Positions 31,996 to 41,791 are shown, numbered from the stretch's first letter. The stretch: 42,919 nt of DNA from Candidatus Aquicultor sp. (GCA_036504445.1 DASXVE010000029.1:1-42919), one strand, 5' to 3'. Notes: generated by a model from the sequence alone, not told the origin. Program-made: numbers and translations.

Positions 31996-33018
31996 TTATG
32001 CAGCCCGCCGGTACTCGACGACGTTTTGCGGCCGTTCCTCCAAGAACGCAATGATATTCGACATGGTCGTATCCAGAATCCTCTGCACTGCTTCTGCGCT
32101 GTTAAATGCGTTATGCGGTGTAATAATAACGTCGTCGCGAAACAGCAGCAAATGGGTTTCAAGGGCGATCCGCAGGCGCTCACGCGTATACTCGTGCGAC
32201 AAAAGTTGGCGCTCCTCTTTTATTAACCCTTCTTCCTCAAGAACATCGAGACCTACACCTTGCAATATGCCCTCATTGAGCGCTTCAACTATTCCGGCTG
32301 TTTCAACCAGACCCCCGCGCGACGTATTGACCAGTATCGCACCCCGCTTGATCATATGGATATTTCGTTTGTTAATCATGTGATGGGTGTGGGGATTGTA
32401 GGGTGCGTGAAGCGTGATGACGTCGGATACCTTCAGCAGTTCTTCAAGCGGCACGTAACGGAAGTGCAGGTTGCGCGCCAGCAGCTCGTCGGGGCGCACG
32501 TCAAAGACCACAATATTCATATTAAACCCGTGCGCTATACGGATAACATGTTGGCCGATATGGCCGCCGCCGACTACTCCCAGGGTTTTTCCTTTTAAAT
32601 CGAAACCCCTCAGCCCTTCGAGGTCGAAATTGCCGCGGCGCGTGCGCTCGACCGACGGAAGAATCTTCCGTGAGAGTGCCAGTATGAGCGCCATTGTATG
32701 CTCGGCGACCGTATTCTCGCCGTACGAAGGTACGTTAGCCACGACGATGTTGCGCTCCCGACACGTATCAAGATCGATATGGTCAAAACCGGTCGACCTG
32801 GTTGCAATAAGCCGCAGTTCAGGAAGGTGTTCTATAACCGTCCCGTCGATATTTGAATAGATGAACGGTGATATTATTTCAAAACCTTCGGCAAGCCGGA
32901 CATTGTCGATGGTAAGCGGCTCGGTAAAAAAGGCGAGCTGCATCTGCTTATCCATACGGTCGCGAATATAGAGTTCCTCGAAAGGCTCAACTTCGAAGAA
33001 TGCTGCTTTTGCAGGCAT
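31996..33018 (-). CDS. D-isomer-specific 2-hydroxyacid dehydrogenase (D-lactate dehydrogenase-like)
   Basis: A 340-residue NAD-dependent enzyme. The start is placed at the ATG at 33018 because TGGAG lies nine bases upstream, while an ATG 15 bases earlier has none. The N-terminal AFFEVEPFE, the NAD-binding GVVGGGHIGQHV, NTSRGG (catalytic Arg), GLDVLEEE (Glu) and PHNAFNS (His) match D-lactate dehydrogenase-type enzymes, which reduce 2-keto acids to D-2-hydroxy acids. The second glycine position in GGGHIG is the usual variation. It is on the minus strand and convergent with the previous gene, so it is an insertion relative to the Bacillus order. Confidence 0.88.
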   Translation of the reverse strand: MPAKAAFFEVEPFEELYIRDRMDKQMQLAFFTEPLTIDNVRLAEGFEIISPFIYSNIDGTVIEHLPELRLIATRSTGFDHIDLDTCRERNIVVANVPSYGENTVAEHTMALILALSRKILPSVERTRRGNFDLEGLRGFDLKGKTLGVVGGGHIGQHVIRIAHGFNMNIVVFDVRPDELLARNLHFRYVPLEELLKVSDVITLHAPYNPHTHHMINKRNIHMIKRGAILVNTSRGGLVETAGIVEALNEGILQGVGLDVLEEEGLIKEERQLLSHEYTRERLRIALETHLLLFRDDVIITPHNAFNSAEAVQRILDTTMSNIIAFLEERPQNVVEYRRAA

Positions 33019-33150
33019 AGTTACCATCTCCATGTGCGTAATTGAGTCACACTTATACGTATTCTTTCCAAATCGTCATGTTTTTAAGTCACGTGCAAGC
33101 GCTCTGACGTGGAATAAGGGCTCTATAGGCGAGCTTTATTGTAGCAATTA

Positions 33151-33179
33151 TTTCAAATGGCACACCAAAATGGTATAAT
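33151..33179 (+). promoter_or_regulatory. glmU promoter
   Basis: TTTCAA (33151-33156) and TATAAT (33174-33179) with a 17-base spacer and an extended TGG before the -10. It lies about 60 bases before the glmU start. The gap is otherwise free of genes. Confidence 0.65.
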
Positions 33180-33240
33180 ATGTGGTGTTCTCACAATATA
33201 ACCACTGACCAGAGCATATCTTTACAGGAGTTTTTACCAG

Positions 33241-34623
33241 ATGGGTCTTGCTGTCATTGTATTAGCGGCGGGCGAGGGTACCCGCATGAAATCATCCCGT
33301 CCCAAGGTGCTTCACGCAATCTGTGGGGAACCTATGATCCACTTCGTTCTCAAATCAGCAGCCGAGCTTTCGCCTGAGCGCACTATCGTCATTGTCGGGC
33401 ACATGGCGGATACGGTACGGGCCGAGCTAACCGGGGTTGAGTTTGCGCTGCAAGAAGAGCAGCTTGGAACCGGGCACGCGGTAACGCAGGTAGAGCAGAT
33501 GCTCGAAGGTTTCGCTGGTGCGGTGCTGGTTTTATCCGGCGATACCCCGCTTGTAACGGCAACAACACTGCAAAACCTATTTGCGGTGCATGAAAAACAA
33601 GGCGCAGCCGCAAGTATCCTTACCGCCAAAATCGATAATCCAACCGGCTATGGGAGGATCATCCGGGCAGGTGACGGCACGGTATCGGCTATTGTCGAAG
33701 AAAAAGACGCAAGCAATGCCGAGCGCGCGATTTGCGAGGTTAACTCCGGCACCTACTGTTTCAATAAGACTAAGCTCTTTGACGCGCTCAAGCGTATCGA
33801 TTCCAATAATGCACAGGGAGAGCTTTATTTGACCGATGTAATTAAGGTTTTTAGTAACGCAGGAGAGACGATTATGGCAAGTATCGCTCCCGACGAGAAC
33901 GAGATTATGGGTGTAAACACCCGCGTACAGCTTGCTGAGGCCGATGCGGTCATGCGTGGGCGCATTAACGAGCAACATATGCTGGCCGGGGTCACCATCG
34001 TCGATCCAACGACGACATACATCTCAGATGAAGCCGTAATCGGCAAAGACACGATAATCTACCCGATGACGTTTATCAGCGGTGTGACCACGATCGGTGA
34101 AGCTTGTATTATCGGCCCGATGAGCCGCATTGAAGACTGTACGATCGGCAACCGGGTAGTTGCTGAAAACGCGATCGTACGCCGGAGCACCGTCGAAGAC
34201 GATGCCGCGCTTGGGCCGTTTTGCCATGTGCGACCGGCCACCCTGGTGAAAAAAGGTGCTAAGGTAGGCGGCTTTGTCGAGGTTAAAAAGAGTGAGATCG
34301 GTGAAAACAGCAAGGTCCCGCATTTAAGCTACATCGGTGATGCGCATATTGGCACATCAGTTAATATAGGCGCCGGCACTATTACATGCAATTACGATGG
34401 CGCAAATAAATATCAGACGATTATTGAAGACGAGGCATTTATCGGCAGCGACACTATGTTGGTGGCGCCGATTAAAATTGGTAAAGGAGCCTTTACGGGA
34501 GCCGGATCTGTAATAACAAAAGACGTGCCGGAGGATAGCTTATCTGTAGAGCGTTCCGAGCAGTATATTATCAATCACTGGGCACGTAAGAGGCGTAAAA
34601 AGAACGATGTTCAATTTGATTAA
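33241..34623 (+). CDS. glmU: Bifunctional UDP-N-acetylglucosamine pyrophosphorylase / glucosamine-1-phosphate N-acetyltransferase
   Basis: A 460-residue protein of normal length. The N-terminal uridylyltransferase domain (about 1-230) has LAAGEGTRMKSSRPK and QEEQLGTGHAV. The C-terminal left-handed beta-helix (about 250-450) has hexapeptide repeats and the acetyltransferase residues in PFCHVRPATLVKKGAKVGGFVEVKKS and NIGAGTITCNYDG. It makes UDP-GlcNAc for peptidoglycan in two steps. AGGAG lies about ten bases before the ATG. prs follows 14 bases after its stop, as in Bacillus gcaD-prs. Confidence 0.97.
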   Translation: MGLAVIVLAAGEGTRMKSSRPKVLHAICGEPMIHFVLKSAAELSPERTIVIVGHMADTVRAELTGVEFALQEEQLGTGHAVTQVEQMLEGFAGAVLVLSGDTPLVTATTLQNLFAVHEKQGAAASILTAKIDNPTGYGRIIRAGDGTVSAIVEEKDASNAERAICEVNSGTYCFNKTKLFDALKRIDSNNAQGELYLTDVIKVFSNAGETIMASIAPDENEIMGVNTRVQLAEADAVMRGRINEQHMLAGVTIVDPTTTYISDEAVIGKDTIIYPMTFISGVTTIGEACIIGPMSRIEDCTIGNRVVAENAIVRRSTVEDDAALGPFCHVRPATLVKKGAKVGGFVEVKKSEIGENSKVPHLSYIGDAHIGTSVNIGAGTITCNYDGANKYQTIIEDEAFIGSDTMLVAPIKIGKGAFTGAGSVITKDVPEDSLSVERSEQYIINHWARKRRKKNDVQFD

Positions 34624-34637
34624 GGTATGGGGAGAAC

Positions 34638-35603
34638 ATGTCAAGCGAACAAAGTAAACGGTTAATGGTATTTAGCGGGCGATCCAACCCGGATTTAGGG
34701 GCAGAGATCGCTTCGCACTTGGGAGTTCAGCCCGGCAAAGTCGATATCTCAACGTTTAGCAACGGCGAGATCTATTGCCGTTACCTCGAGAGCGTCCGTG
34801 GCGCTGAGGCGTTTATCGTCCAGACGCTTGCCGAGCCGATTAACGATAGCCTTGTTGAGCTTCTTATTATGGTGGATGCCTTAAAGCGGGCATCGGCTTA
34901 CAAGGTTTATGCGGTTATTCCGCACTATGGGTACGCTCGTCAAGACCGCAAATCAGCGGCACGCGAGCCTATTACCGCAAAACTGATAGCCGACCTTTTG
35001 ATGACGGCAGGAATCAACCGCTTGGTTACTGTAGATCTACATGCGGGGCAGATTCAGGGCTTCTTTAATGTTCCGGTTGACCACCTGATGGGCCTCCCGT
35101 TGCTCGTCAAATATTTCGAAGATAAGAAATTAGAAAATGTCACCATTGTTTCGCCTGATGTCGGACGGGTAAAGACAGCAAAAAGATTTGCTGATAAACT
35201 CGGGGCCGAGCTTGCGATTATGCATAAAACACGCCCGCAGCATAATGTGGCCGAGATTACCCACATTATCGGCGAGGTCAACGGGCGCACCTGCATAATG
35301 ATCGACGATATGGTCGACACTGCCGGAACGCTGGCAAGCGGCGCACAAGCGCTGGCGAATCATGGGGCGGTTGAGGTTTATGCCGCGGCTACGCACCCGG
35401 TACTATCCGGGCCGGCAGTCGAGCGAATTGAGAAGTCATCGATAAAAGAGCTCGTGCTGACAAATACGATACCGGTACCGGCGGAAAAAATGATTTCGAA
35501 ATTCACGGTACTCTCAATTGCCCAGCTTCTTGCCAAAGCGATGAAAAATGTCTACGAGGACCGTTCGGTCAGCGATCTGTTCGATGGCCAAAATCAGTCA
35601 TAG
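34638..35603 (+). CDS. prs: Ribose-phosphate pyrophosphokinase
   Basis: A 321-residue protein: FSGRSNPDLGAEIA, FSNGEIY..YLESVRG, IPHYGYARQDRK (ATP site), VDLHAGQIQGFF, and the PRPP-binding loop IMIDDMVDTAGT. It makes PRPP from ribose-5-phosphate and ATP for nucleotide, histidine and tryptophan synthesis. GGGGAG is upstream of the ATG. It is co-directional with glmU and probably in its operon. Confidence 0.97.
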   Translation: MSSEQSKRLMVFSGRSNPDLGAEIASHLGVQPGKVDISTFSNGEIYCRYLESVRGAEAFIVQTLAEPINDSLVELLIMVDALKRASAYKVYAVIPHYGYARQDRKSAAREPITAKLIADLLMTAGINRLVTVDLHAGQIQGFFNVPVDHLMGLPLLVKYFEDKKLENVTIVSPDVGRVKTAKRFADKLGAELAIMHKTRPQHNVAEITHIIGEVNGRTCIMIDDMVDTAGTLASGAQALANHGAVEVYAAATHPVLSGPAVERIEKSSIKELVLTNTIPVPAEKMISKFTVLSIAQLLAKAMKNVYEDRSVSDLFDGQNQS

Positions 35604-35717
35604 CGCAATTTGTTTTCTCATAAAATACTAGAGCACCGCGGCACTAGAGCATTAGAGCATTAGCGCCTTGAGTTATATGATAGAATACTTAAAGGAAACC
35701 ATATAAATGTGGCGAAC

Positions 35718-35767
35718 TAGCCAATAGGACTATTGTCGTGATAGCGGTGAGATAGCCCTATTGGCTA
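35718..35767 (+). promoter_or_regulatory. Long hairpin in the leader of the L25/Ctc gene
   Basis: TAGCCAATAGG (35718-35728) pairs perfectly with CCTATTGGCTA (35757-35767), 11 bp, enclosing a smaller CTAT/ATAG hairpin (35730-35744). It ends 29 bases before the AGGAG ribosome site and has no T-run, so it is not a terminator. It could be a ribosomal-protein autoregulatory leader. The preceding 35630-35680 part carries CTAGAGCA/TTAGAGCA direct repeats. Confidence 0.45.
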
Positions 35768-35810
35768 CTTAGCTTATCGCTCTACGCGAAGAATATGAGG
35801 AGTGATCTTA

Positions 35811-36455
35811 ATGGAGATAGCAGAGCTTAAAGCAGAAAAGCGCGAGATTGCCGGTAAAGAATCAAGCAAGAAGCTCAGAAGAGATGGAAGAGTACCGGCG
35901 ATCGTCTACAGCGGTGGAAAGGCCACCGAGATCTCGGTAAACGCGCGGGAGTTTTCGGCACTTACGCATTCGGATGCCGGGAAGAACGTCATCGTTAAGC
36001 TAAAAATACCAGGCGTAAAGAAAGCGCCGAACGCGATTATCAAAGAAGTCCAGCGCAATCCGATTAAGAACGAGTACTTCCACGTGGATTTCCAGGAAAT
36101 CGCGATGGACGAGCTGATTCAAGCCATGATCCCGGTTGTCCATGTTGGCGATGCGGCGGGCATTAAGCTTGGCGGTATCTTGGAACGTCATCTTGATCAG
36201 CTGGAAATCGAGGGTTTGCCAGGTGCTATGCCTGATCACTTAGATATCGATATTACTGATATGCAGATCGGCGATAGCATTCATGCTAAAGACGTCCAGC
36301 TACCGGGCGACATGGCTATGCTCACCGACCCGGATGCAGTTCTTCTAACGATTGCTGCTGCAGCTGCGGCAGAGGTTGAAACAACTGCCGTTGAAAGCAT
36401 TGAGCCGGCAGTGGTTGCGGGCGGCGGCGAAGCTGCAGCCAGTGAAGAGGGCTAA
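35811..36455 (+). CDS. rplY: Large ribosomal subunit protein bL25, Ctc form
   Basis: A 214-residue protein from the ATG at 35811, with AGGAG eight bases upstream. The N-terminal 5S-rRNA-binding L25 domain (LKAEKREIAGKESSKKLRRDGRVPAIVYSGG) is followed by the beta C-terminal domain of the long TL5/Ctc form. The Ala/Glu-rich end (AAAAAAEVE...GGGEAAASEEG) is typical low-complexity. Bacillus Ctc is a general-stress form of L25. It has its own upstream region and terminator (36470-36496), so it is probably a separate transcript. Confidence 0.95.
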   Translation: MEIAELKAEKREIAGKESSKKLRRDGRVPAIVYSGGKATEISVNAREFSALTHSDAGKNVIVKLKIPGVKKAPNAIIKEVQRNPIKNEYFHVDFQEIAMDELIQAMIPVVHVGDAAGIKLGGILERHLDQLEIEGLPGAMPDHLDIDITDMQIGDSIHAKDVQLPGDMAMLTDPDAVLLTIAAAAAAEVETTAVESIEPAVVAGGGEAAASEEG

Positions 36456-36469
36456 GCACGAGCTTGAGA

Positions 36470-36496
36470 GGCGCGGGGCATGCCCCGCGCCTTTTT
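36470..36496 (+). terminator. Rho-independent terminator after rplY
   Basis: GGCGCGGGG pairs with CCCCGCGCC around the loop CATG (36470-36491), followed by TTTTT. The stem is perfect and GC-rich. pth starts only 14 bases later, so pth needs read-through or another promoter. Confidence 0.93.
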
Positions 36497-36509
36497 ATTA
36501 TGAGGGCAT

Positions 36510-37088
36510 ATGTATATAGTTGTCGGCTTAGGGAACCCAGGAATCGAATACGAAACCACGCGCCACAACGTCGGCTTTATGGTGATCGACCGGCTTGCCG
36601 ATGTTGCGAACGTGAAACTCAACCAGAAAAACCGGCTTGCCCGCTGGGGTGAAGGCGTAGTAGCTGGTGAGCGCGTACTTCTTGCGCAGCCGCTTACCTT
36701 TATGAACAATAGCGGTGTGGCGGTGTGCCAGCTCCTTAATGACACTCAGACCACCGCGGAACATCTTATCGTTATCTACGACGACCTTGACCTTGAACCG
36801 GGCAGGATACGGGTGCGCACTGACGGCGGCTCCGGCGGACATAAAGGGATAAAGTCCATTATCGCCCAAGCCGGAACCGATGAGTTTATCCGGGTGCGTG
36901 TCGGCATCGGGCGCCCTCCCGGCAGAATGGACGCGGCAGACTACGTGCTTCGCCCATTTAGCGACCGCGATTGGGAAGAGATCGAGTTTGCGATTATACG
37001 GGCGACAGATGCTATCGAGTACATTATCGAAAACGGTGTCGAACGGGCGATGAACGAGTTCAACCGGAAAGAAGAGGTTGCCGAATAG
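36510..37088 (+). CDS. pth: Peptidyl-tRNA hydrolase
   Basis: A 192-residue protein with IVVGLGNPGIEYETTRHNVGFMV (catalytic His after TR), PLTFMNNSG, VIYDDLDLEPG and GGSGGHKGIKSII. It frees tRNAs from prematurely dropped peptidyl-tRNA. Its place after ctc and before mfd is the Bacillus spoVC position. GAGGG before the ATG is its ribosome site. The usual fin gene between pth and mfd is absent. Confidence 0.97.
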   Translation: MYIVVGLGNPGIEYETTRHNVGFMVIDRLADVANVKLNQKNRLARWGEGVVAGERVLLAQPLTFMNNSGVAVCQLLNDTQTTAEHLIVIYDDLDLEPGRIRVRTDGGSGGHKGIKSIIAQAGTDEFIRVRVGIGRPPGRMDAADYVLRPFSDRDWEEIEFAIIRATDAIEYIIENGVERAMNEFNRKEEVAE

Positions 37089-37151
37089 ATAAGTACATGT
37101 GTCTGGTATCGCGAACATGCGAGCTGCTATAGTGAAAGAAGTGAAAGTAAT

Positions 37152-37189
37152 AAATAGGGAGGTCTGGGCAACTTTGCCGAGGCCTATTT
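37152..37189 (+). other. Structured hairpin between pth and mfd
   Basis: AAATAGG (37152-37158) pairs with CCTATTT (37183-37189), enclosing an inner GGCAA/TTGCC hairpin. Only three T's end it, so it is a weak terminator or a leader structure of mfd. Confidence 0.35.
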
Positions 37190-37247
37190 GCTGTGCGCAC
37201 CACCACTTCATTACGGTTGCGGCGCACGGAAAAGGATAGATAAGTTC

Positions 37248-40200
37248 GTGAGATTAGACAGTACCGTAAGCATTCTTCAAAAGAATAAACAATTTAGAGG
37301 CGTGATTGAAGATATTAGGGCCGGCGAGCAGACCGTGATGACGGTCGGCACAGCAGCCCGCCCATATGTGGTCGCAGTGCTTTACGCTGCTCTCAATCGC
37401 CCTATCTTTATTATTACCCCTAACGCCGAGCGGGCGCGTCGCACGGTGGCAAACGCACGAGCGTTTGGCACACCGGCGGAGCTGTTTCCCGACGTTGAGA
37501 CCATGCCATATGATTCTTTAAGCCCGAGCGCTGCCGCCATCGGTCGCCGGTTCGCTGTTCTTGAGAGCATCGAGGCCGGCACTCCCGGCGTTTGGGTGGC
37601 GCCCGTTCAGGCGGCACTTCGAACGATTCCACCGGCATATGAAGGCGTACATCGCTCACGCAGTCTTCGTGCCGGCGATGAGATCGACTTCTATAAACTG
37701 GCCGACGTGCTGGTGGCGATGGGATACGTACGCGTTCCGCTCGTTGAGGACAACGGGCAGTTTAGTTTGCGCGGCGGCATCATCGATATCTTCCCATCCC
37801 ACATGGATGAGCCGGTACGGGTCGAGCTTTTCGGCGATGAAATTGATTCAATTCGCCCGTTTAGTGCATCGACACAGCGCTCAAACGGCGGCCTAAAAGA
37901 AGTTAAGTTATACGGTTGCCGCCAGGTTGCGTTAACGGATATAACCGTCGCGCGAGCGTCAAAAACACTGCCCGAGGACGTGCCGGAGTGGCTTGCCGAT
38001 GAAATCGGCAGAATCAAGGACAAACAGCATTTCGAGGGAATCGATAAGTATCTGCCGTTTTTCTACGAGGCGTCCGAAACCGTTACCGATTATATACCGC
38101 GCAAGGCGATTATAATTATTGACGAGCCGGAAGAAGCGTTTCAGCACGCCGGGCACTACCTTGAACAACAGCTCGCTTATATCGATCACTTAGTCGAGCA
38201 CGGGGCGATGGTAAAACCGGTCCGCTCATATTTTGCCGATCCGTCCGACGTGCGCGCACGTGTTGCCGTTGAGCTTACGTCAATCGGTTCAGATTCAGAC
38301 CGGTTTGTATGCAAGGCCGCTCCCATTCAACACACCTCCGGAGCGAAGCTTACCGAGCTGCTTGCCGGGTATCTTGGGCGAGGCATGACAACGGTGGTTT
38401 CCTGCGTCGATGACGGGCAATGCAATAAGCTTGCTCAATCACTTGCCAGGGAGAACGTCGATTTTTCCCGTGATTTCAAACCGGGCGCCAAACGGGTCAG
38501 CCTTCTCACCGGAAATCTGCAAAGCGGTTTTGAGAGTAGCGATCTTAATCTTGCCGTTATTGCGATAGCCGATATTTACAGACATGCCAGCGTGTCTACC
38601 AAAAGAAAACCCGCTGAAAAGGGTACGGCGATTAGCAGTATCGCCGAGCTTGCGATCGGCGATTACGTCGTGCACAGCGCGCACGGAATCGCTGTATACG
38701 CAGGCCTGCAGCGCCGTGAAGTCGCCGGAGTCATCCGCGACTATGCATTGTTAGAGTATGCGGGTTCCGACCGCCTCTTTGTACCGACCGATCAACTCGA
38801 TCGTATTACGAAATACATCGGTGCAGCGGGTGAAACCCCGCCGGTATCGCGGCTCGGCAGCGCCGATTGGCTCAAAGCCAAAAAAAAAGCGAAAGCCTCG
38901 GTTAAAAAAGTCGCCTATGATTTACTCTCACTCTACGCCACCCGCGCTCAGGTAAAGGGAACAGCGTTCTCACCCGATACGCCGTGGCAACAGGAGCTTG
39001 AAGACTCGTTCATCTACGACGAGACGCCGGATCAGCTCATGGCGATCGAAGACGTTAAGAGCGATATGGAAACCGATCGCCCTATGGACCGTTTGATCTG
39101 CGGCGATGTCGGTTACGGAAAGACCGAAGTGGCGGTTCGTGCCGCCTTTAAAGCCATCGCCGACGGCAAACAGGTGATGGTGCTCGTACCGACGACAATT
39201 CTGGCACAGCAACATTACAGCACGTTCAGCGAGCGGCTCTCGGCGTTTCCGGTTTCGGTAGAAATGGTAAGCCGGTTCAAAACGGCCGCGCAACAAAAAG
39301 ATATCATTACGCGATTTAATGAGGGTAAGGTCGATGTCTTAATCGGCACGCACCGTTTGCTTTCAAGCGATGTCAAGCCGTTGGACCTGGGACTCATCAT
39401 TATCGATGAGGAGCAGCGCTTCGGTGTTAACGACAAGGAAAAACTCCGGGCATACAAGCAAAGCGTCGACGTCCTGGCGCTATCGGCCACGCCGATTCCC
39501 CGCACGCTGCAAATGTCGCTTGCGGGCGTGCGCGATATGTCGACAATTGAGACGCCGCCGGAAGGGCGAACGCCGATCGTTACCCACGTCGGGCAGTATG
39601 ACGAGGACATGCTTATTGCAGCTATTCGGCGCGAGCTCGGTAGAGGCGGCCAAGTCTATTATGTACATAATCGCGTTGAAAGCATCGACCGCGTCGCTAG
39701 GCGGGTAAACGAGCTTATTCCGGATGCGCGCGTCGGTGTGGCGCACGGCCAGATGAGCGAGCACCAGCTTGAGAAGGTAATGATGACATTCCTCAAGCGG
39801 GAATACGACGTGCTGGTGTGTACGACCATCATTGAATCGGGGATCGATATCCCATCGGTTAATACGCTTATTGTCGATCACGCCGAGATACTCGGGCTTG
39901 CACAGCTTTACCAGCTCAGGGGCAGAGTCGGTAGGACAAAAGAGCGCGCGTACGCGTACTTCTTCTATTCGCCGCAGCGGGTGCTGACCATGCAGGCGTT
40001 TGAGCGCCTTAAGACAATCAGCGACTTTACCGCGCTCGGTTCGGGCATCAAGATAGCCCTTCGCGATCTAGAGATACGAGGCGCGGGTAGTCTGCTTGGC
40101 GCCGAGCAGCACGGCCACATGTCTTCGGTCGGGTTCGAGCTCTACTGCCAAATGCTGAAAGAGGCAATCGATGAGTTCGAAGGCAAACCGGTGGTCGACC

Positions 40201-40664
40201 CGACCGAGATCAAAATCGATATCCCGGTGAGCGCATATGTTCCGGATGCGTATATTACTGAGGAGAGCCTGCGCATTGAAGCATATAAAAAGGTGATACT
40301 CGCTAACGACATGTCGGATATTGAACAAATCGGTATCGAGCTGTCCGACCGATACGGCGCACGCCCCGAACCGACTGAGAGGTTGCTGGATATCGCTAAA
40401 CTCCGCGTACTATGCAAACAATCTGGAATTAGTGAAATAACGTATCAAAACAAAAAACTTCGTATAGCGCCGATCGCATTTGCCCGAAGACAAGAAGTGA
40501 CACTGAAAAGTAAGTACCACACGGTATCGATTAACACCCAACGGCAGTATCTTTCAGCAACTTTGCAAGAACCCGCCCACATAATACCTTTTCTTTTCAG
40601 GTTATTTGATGATATAATGAGGGCGCTCACTACGGAGGTAATGGTAAGCCAGAAAGCGAGGTAA
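37248..40664 (+). CDS. mfd: Transcription-repair coupling factor
   Basis: A 1138-residue protein from the GTG at 37248, preceded by AAAGGA; a longer frame from 37188 has no ribosome site. It has the UvrB-like N-terminal part, the RNA polymerase-interaction domain (GDYVVHSAHGIAVYAG) and the RecG-like translocase: Walker A GDVGYGKTEVAV, DEEQRFG, SATPIPRTLQMS, then the C-terminal helicase motifs (YQLRGRVGR) and the TRCF domain. It removes stalled RNA polymerase and recruits UvrA to damaged DNA. The common RID sequence VHxDHG reads VHSAHG here, a mild variation. The gene after it starts only 4 bases past the stop. Confidence 0.97.
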   Translation: MRLDSTVSILQKNKQFRGVIEDIRAGEQTVMTVGTAARPYVVAVLYAALNRPIFIITPNAERARRTVANARAFGTPAELFPDVETMPYDSLSPSAAAIGRRFAVLESIEAGTPGVWVAPVQAALRTIPPAYEGVHRSRSLRAGDEIDFYKLADVLVAMGYVRVPLVEDNGQFSLRGGIIDIFPSHMDEPVRVELFGDEIDSIRPFSASTQRSNGGLKEVKLYGCRQVALTDITVARASKTLPEDVPEWLADEIGRIKDKQHFEGIDKYLPFFYEASETVTDYIPRKAIIIIDEPEEAFQHAGHYLEQQLAYIDHLVEHGAMVKPVRSYFADPSDVRARVAVELTSIGSDSDRFVCKAAPIQHTSGAKLTELLAGYLGRGMTTVVSCVDDGQCNKLAQSLARENVDFSRDFKPGAKRVSLLTGNLQSGFESSDLNLAVIAIADIYRHASVSTKRKPAEKGTAISSIAELAIGDYVVHSAHGIAVYAGLQRREVAGVIRDYALLEYAGSDRLFVPTDQLDRITKYIGAAGETPPVSRLGSADWLKAKKKAKASVKKVAYDLLSLYATRAQVKGTAFSPDTPWQQELEDSFIYDETPDQLMAIEDVKSDMETDRPMDRLICGDVGYGKTEVAVRAAFKAIADGKQVMVLVPTTILAQQHYSTFSERLSAFPVSVEMVSRFKTAAQQKDIITRFNEGKVDVLIGTHRLLSSDVKPLDLGLIIIDEEQRFGVNDKEKLRAYKQSVDVLALSATPIPRTLQMSLAGVRDMSTIETPPEGRTPIVTHVGQYDEDMLIAAIRRELGRGGQVYYVHNRVESIDRVARRVNELIPDARVGVAHGQMSEHQLEKVMMTFLKREYDVLVCTTIIESGIDIPSVNTLIVDHAEILGLAQLYQLRGRVGRTKERAYAYFFYSPQRVLTMQAFERLKTISDFTALGSGIKIALRDLEIRGAGSLLGAEQHGHMSSVGFELYCQMLKEAIDEFEGKPVVDPTEIKIDIPVSAYVPDAYITEESLRIEAYKKVILANDMSDIEQIGIELSDRYGARPEPTERLLDIAKLRVLCKQSGISEITYQNKKLRIAPIAFARRQEVTLKSKYHTVSINTQRQYLSATLQEPAHIIPFLFRLFDDIMRALTTEVMVSQKAR

Positions 40665-40668
40665 TTAA

Positions 40669-41763
40669 ATGAAGTTTTACAAGTACGGAATATTAGCAGT
40701 TGCCATGAGTGCGGTAATTGCTGTATCCGTCGTGGGCTGTTCCGGATCAAAAGTTGATGTGGCAGCAACCGTTAACGGCAAGGATATTAAGATTGCTGAA
40801 GTTGATAACCGGCTCGCACAGATGACCGGTCAGCCAGTATCTGCACTTACGGGTCAGCAAGGTGACCAGCTCAAAGCACAGTATAGGGATAAGGTGCTCG
40901 ATCAGATGATCGATATGGAGGTTCTACTCTCTGAGGCCGATAAGCGTGGTTTACAGGCAACCAGCAAAGACATCGATAAAAAGGTCAAAGAGATATTAAA
41001 GACCTACAACTTCAAAGATCAAAAAGCGCTTGAGGATGCACTTAAGCAGCAAAACTTGACTTTCGCACAGTTCAAAGAGCAGTTAACCCAGAGCATTCGG
41101 GTTGAAAAACTCGGTGATTCGCTTACTAAGAGTCTTAAGGTGAGCGATAAGGAAATCACGACCTACTACAATAAGAATAAGACCAAGTTCGCAGTCAAAG
41201 ACCAGATCCACGTTGCCCATATCCTGGTGCAGAAGGAAGACCAGGCTGCTAAAGTCCTCAAAGAGATTCAGGCTGGTGGCGATTTCGCTAAGCTTGCGAA
41301 GCAATACAGCATTGACCCGGGCAGCAAAGATAATGGAGGCGACCTTCCATTAACAGACAAGGAGAAATTCGTCGCTGAATTCTCGAAAGCGGCTTGGGCA
41401 CTTAAGCCAGGTCAGATTAGTGGGCTTGTAAAAACATCATATGGTTACCATATTATTAAGATGATCGAGAAGAAGGATGCTTACCAAAAGACTCTCGATC
41501 AGGCAAAGAAAGAAATCAAAAACACATTGCTCGCTCAGAAAAAGCAAGAGATATTTGCGAAGTGGCTTGCTGACGCAAAGAAAAAGGCAAGCATTAAGAA
41601 ATACCTGACAACGCCATCTACTACCGCTGCTCCTGCGGCTGATGCACAGCAAGGCGCACCGGGCGCACCGGGCGCAAGTTCAGGTACGGGTAGTACGGGA
41701 ACGCAGTCTACCCAGGCAGCGCCAACACAGCCCAGCCAGTCAGCACCGGCATCAGGCCAATAA
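40669..41763 (+). CDS. Lipoprotein peptidyl-prolyl isomerase (PrsA/SurA-like)
   Basis: A 364-residue protein. The signal peptide ends in the lipobox VVGC (Cys near residue 24), so it is an outer-face lipoprotein. A SurA-N-like helical domain (about 35-170) starts AATVNGKDIKIAEVDNRL. A parvulin domain (about 178-275) has IHVAHILVQKEDQA, GGDFAKLAKQYSID, NGGDLPL and GYHIIKMIEKK. The C-terminal 50 residues are Ala/Pro/Ser/Thr/Gln-rich low complexity. It assists folding of exported proteins. mfd is 4 bases upstream, so co-transcription is very likely. The gene ends with a strong terminator. Confidence 0.92.
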   Translation: MKFYKYGILAVAMSAVIAVSVVGCSGSKVDVAATVNGKDIKIAEVDNRLAQMTGQPVSALTGQQGDQLKAQYRDKVLDQMIDMEVLLSEADKRGLQATSKDIDKKVKEILKTYNFKDQKALEDALKQQNLTFAQFKEQLTQSIRVEKLGDSLTKSLKVSDKEITTYYNKNKTKFAVKDQIHVAHILVQKEDQAAKVLKEIQAGGDFAKLAKQYSIDPGSKDNGGDLPLTDKEKFVAEFSKAAWALKPGQISGLVKTSYGYHIIKMIEKKDAYQKTLDQAKKEIKNTLLAQKKQEIFAKWLADAKKKASIKKYLTTPSTTAAPAADAQQGAPGAPGASSGTGSTGTQSTQAAPTQPSQSAPASGQ

Positions 41764-41791
41764 ACAAGTTAATATAACCTTACGGTTACGC

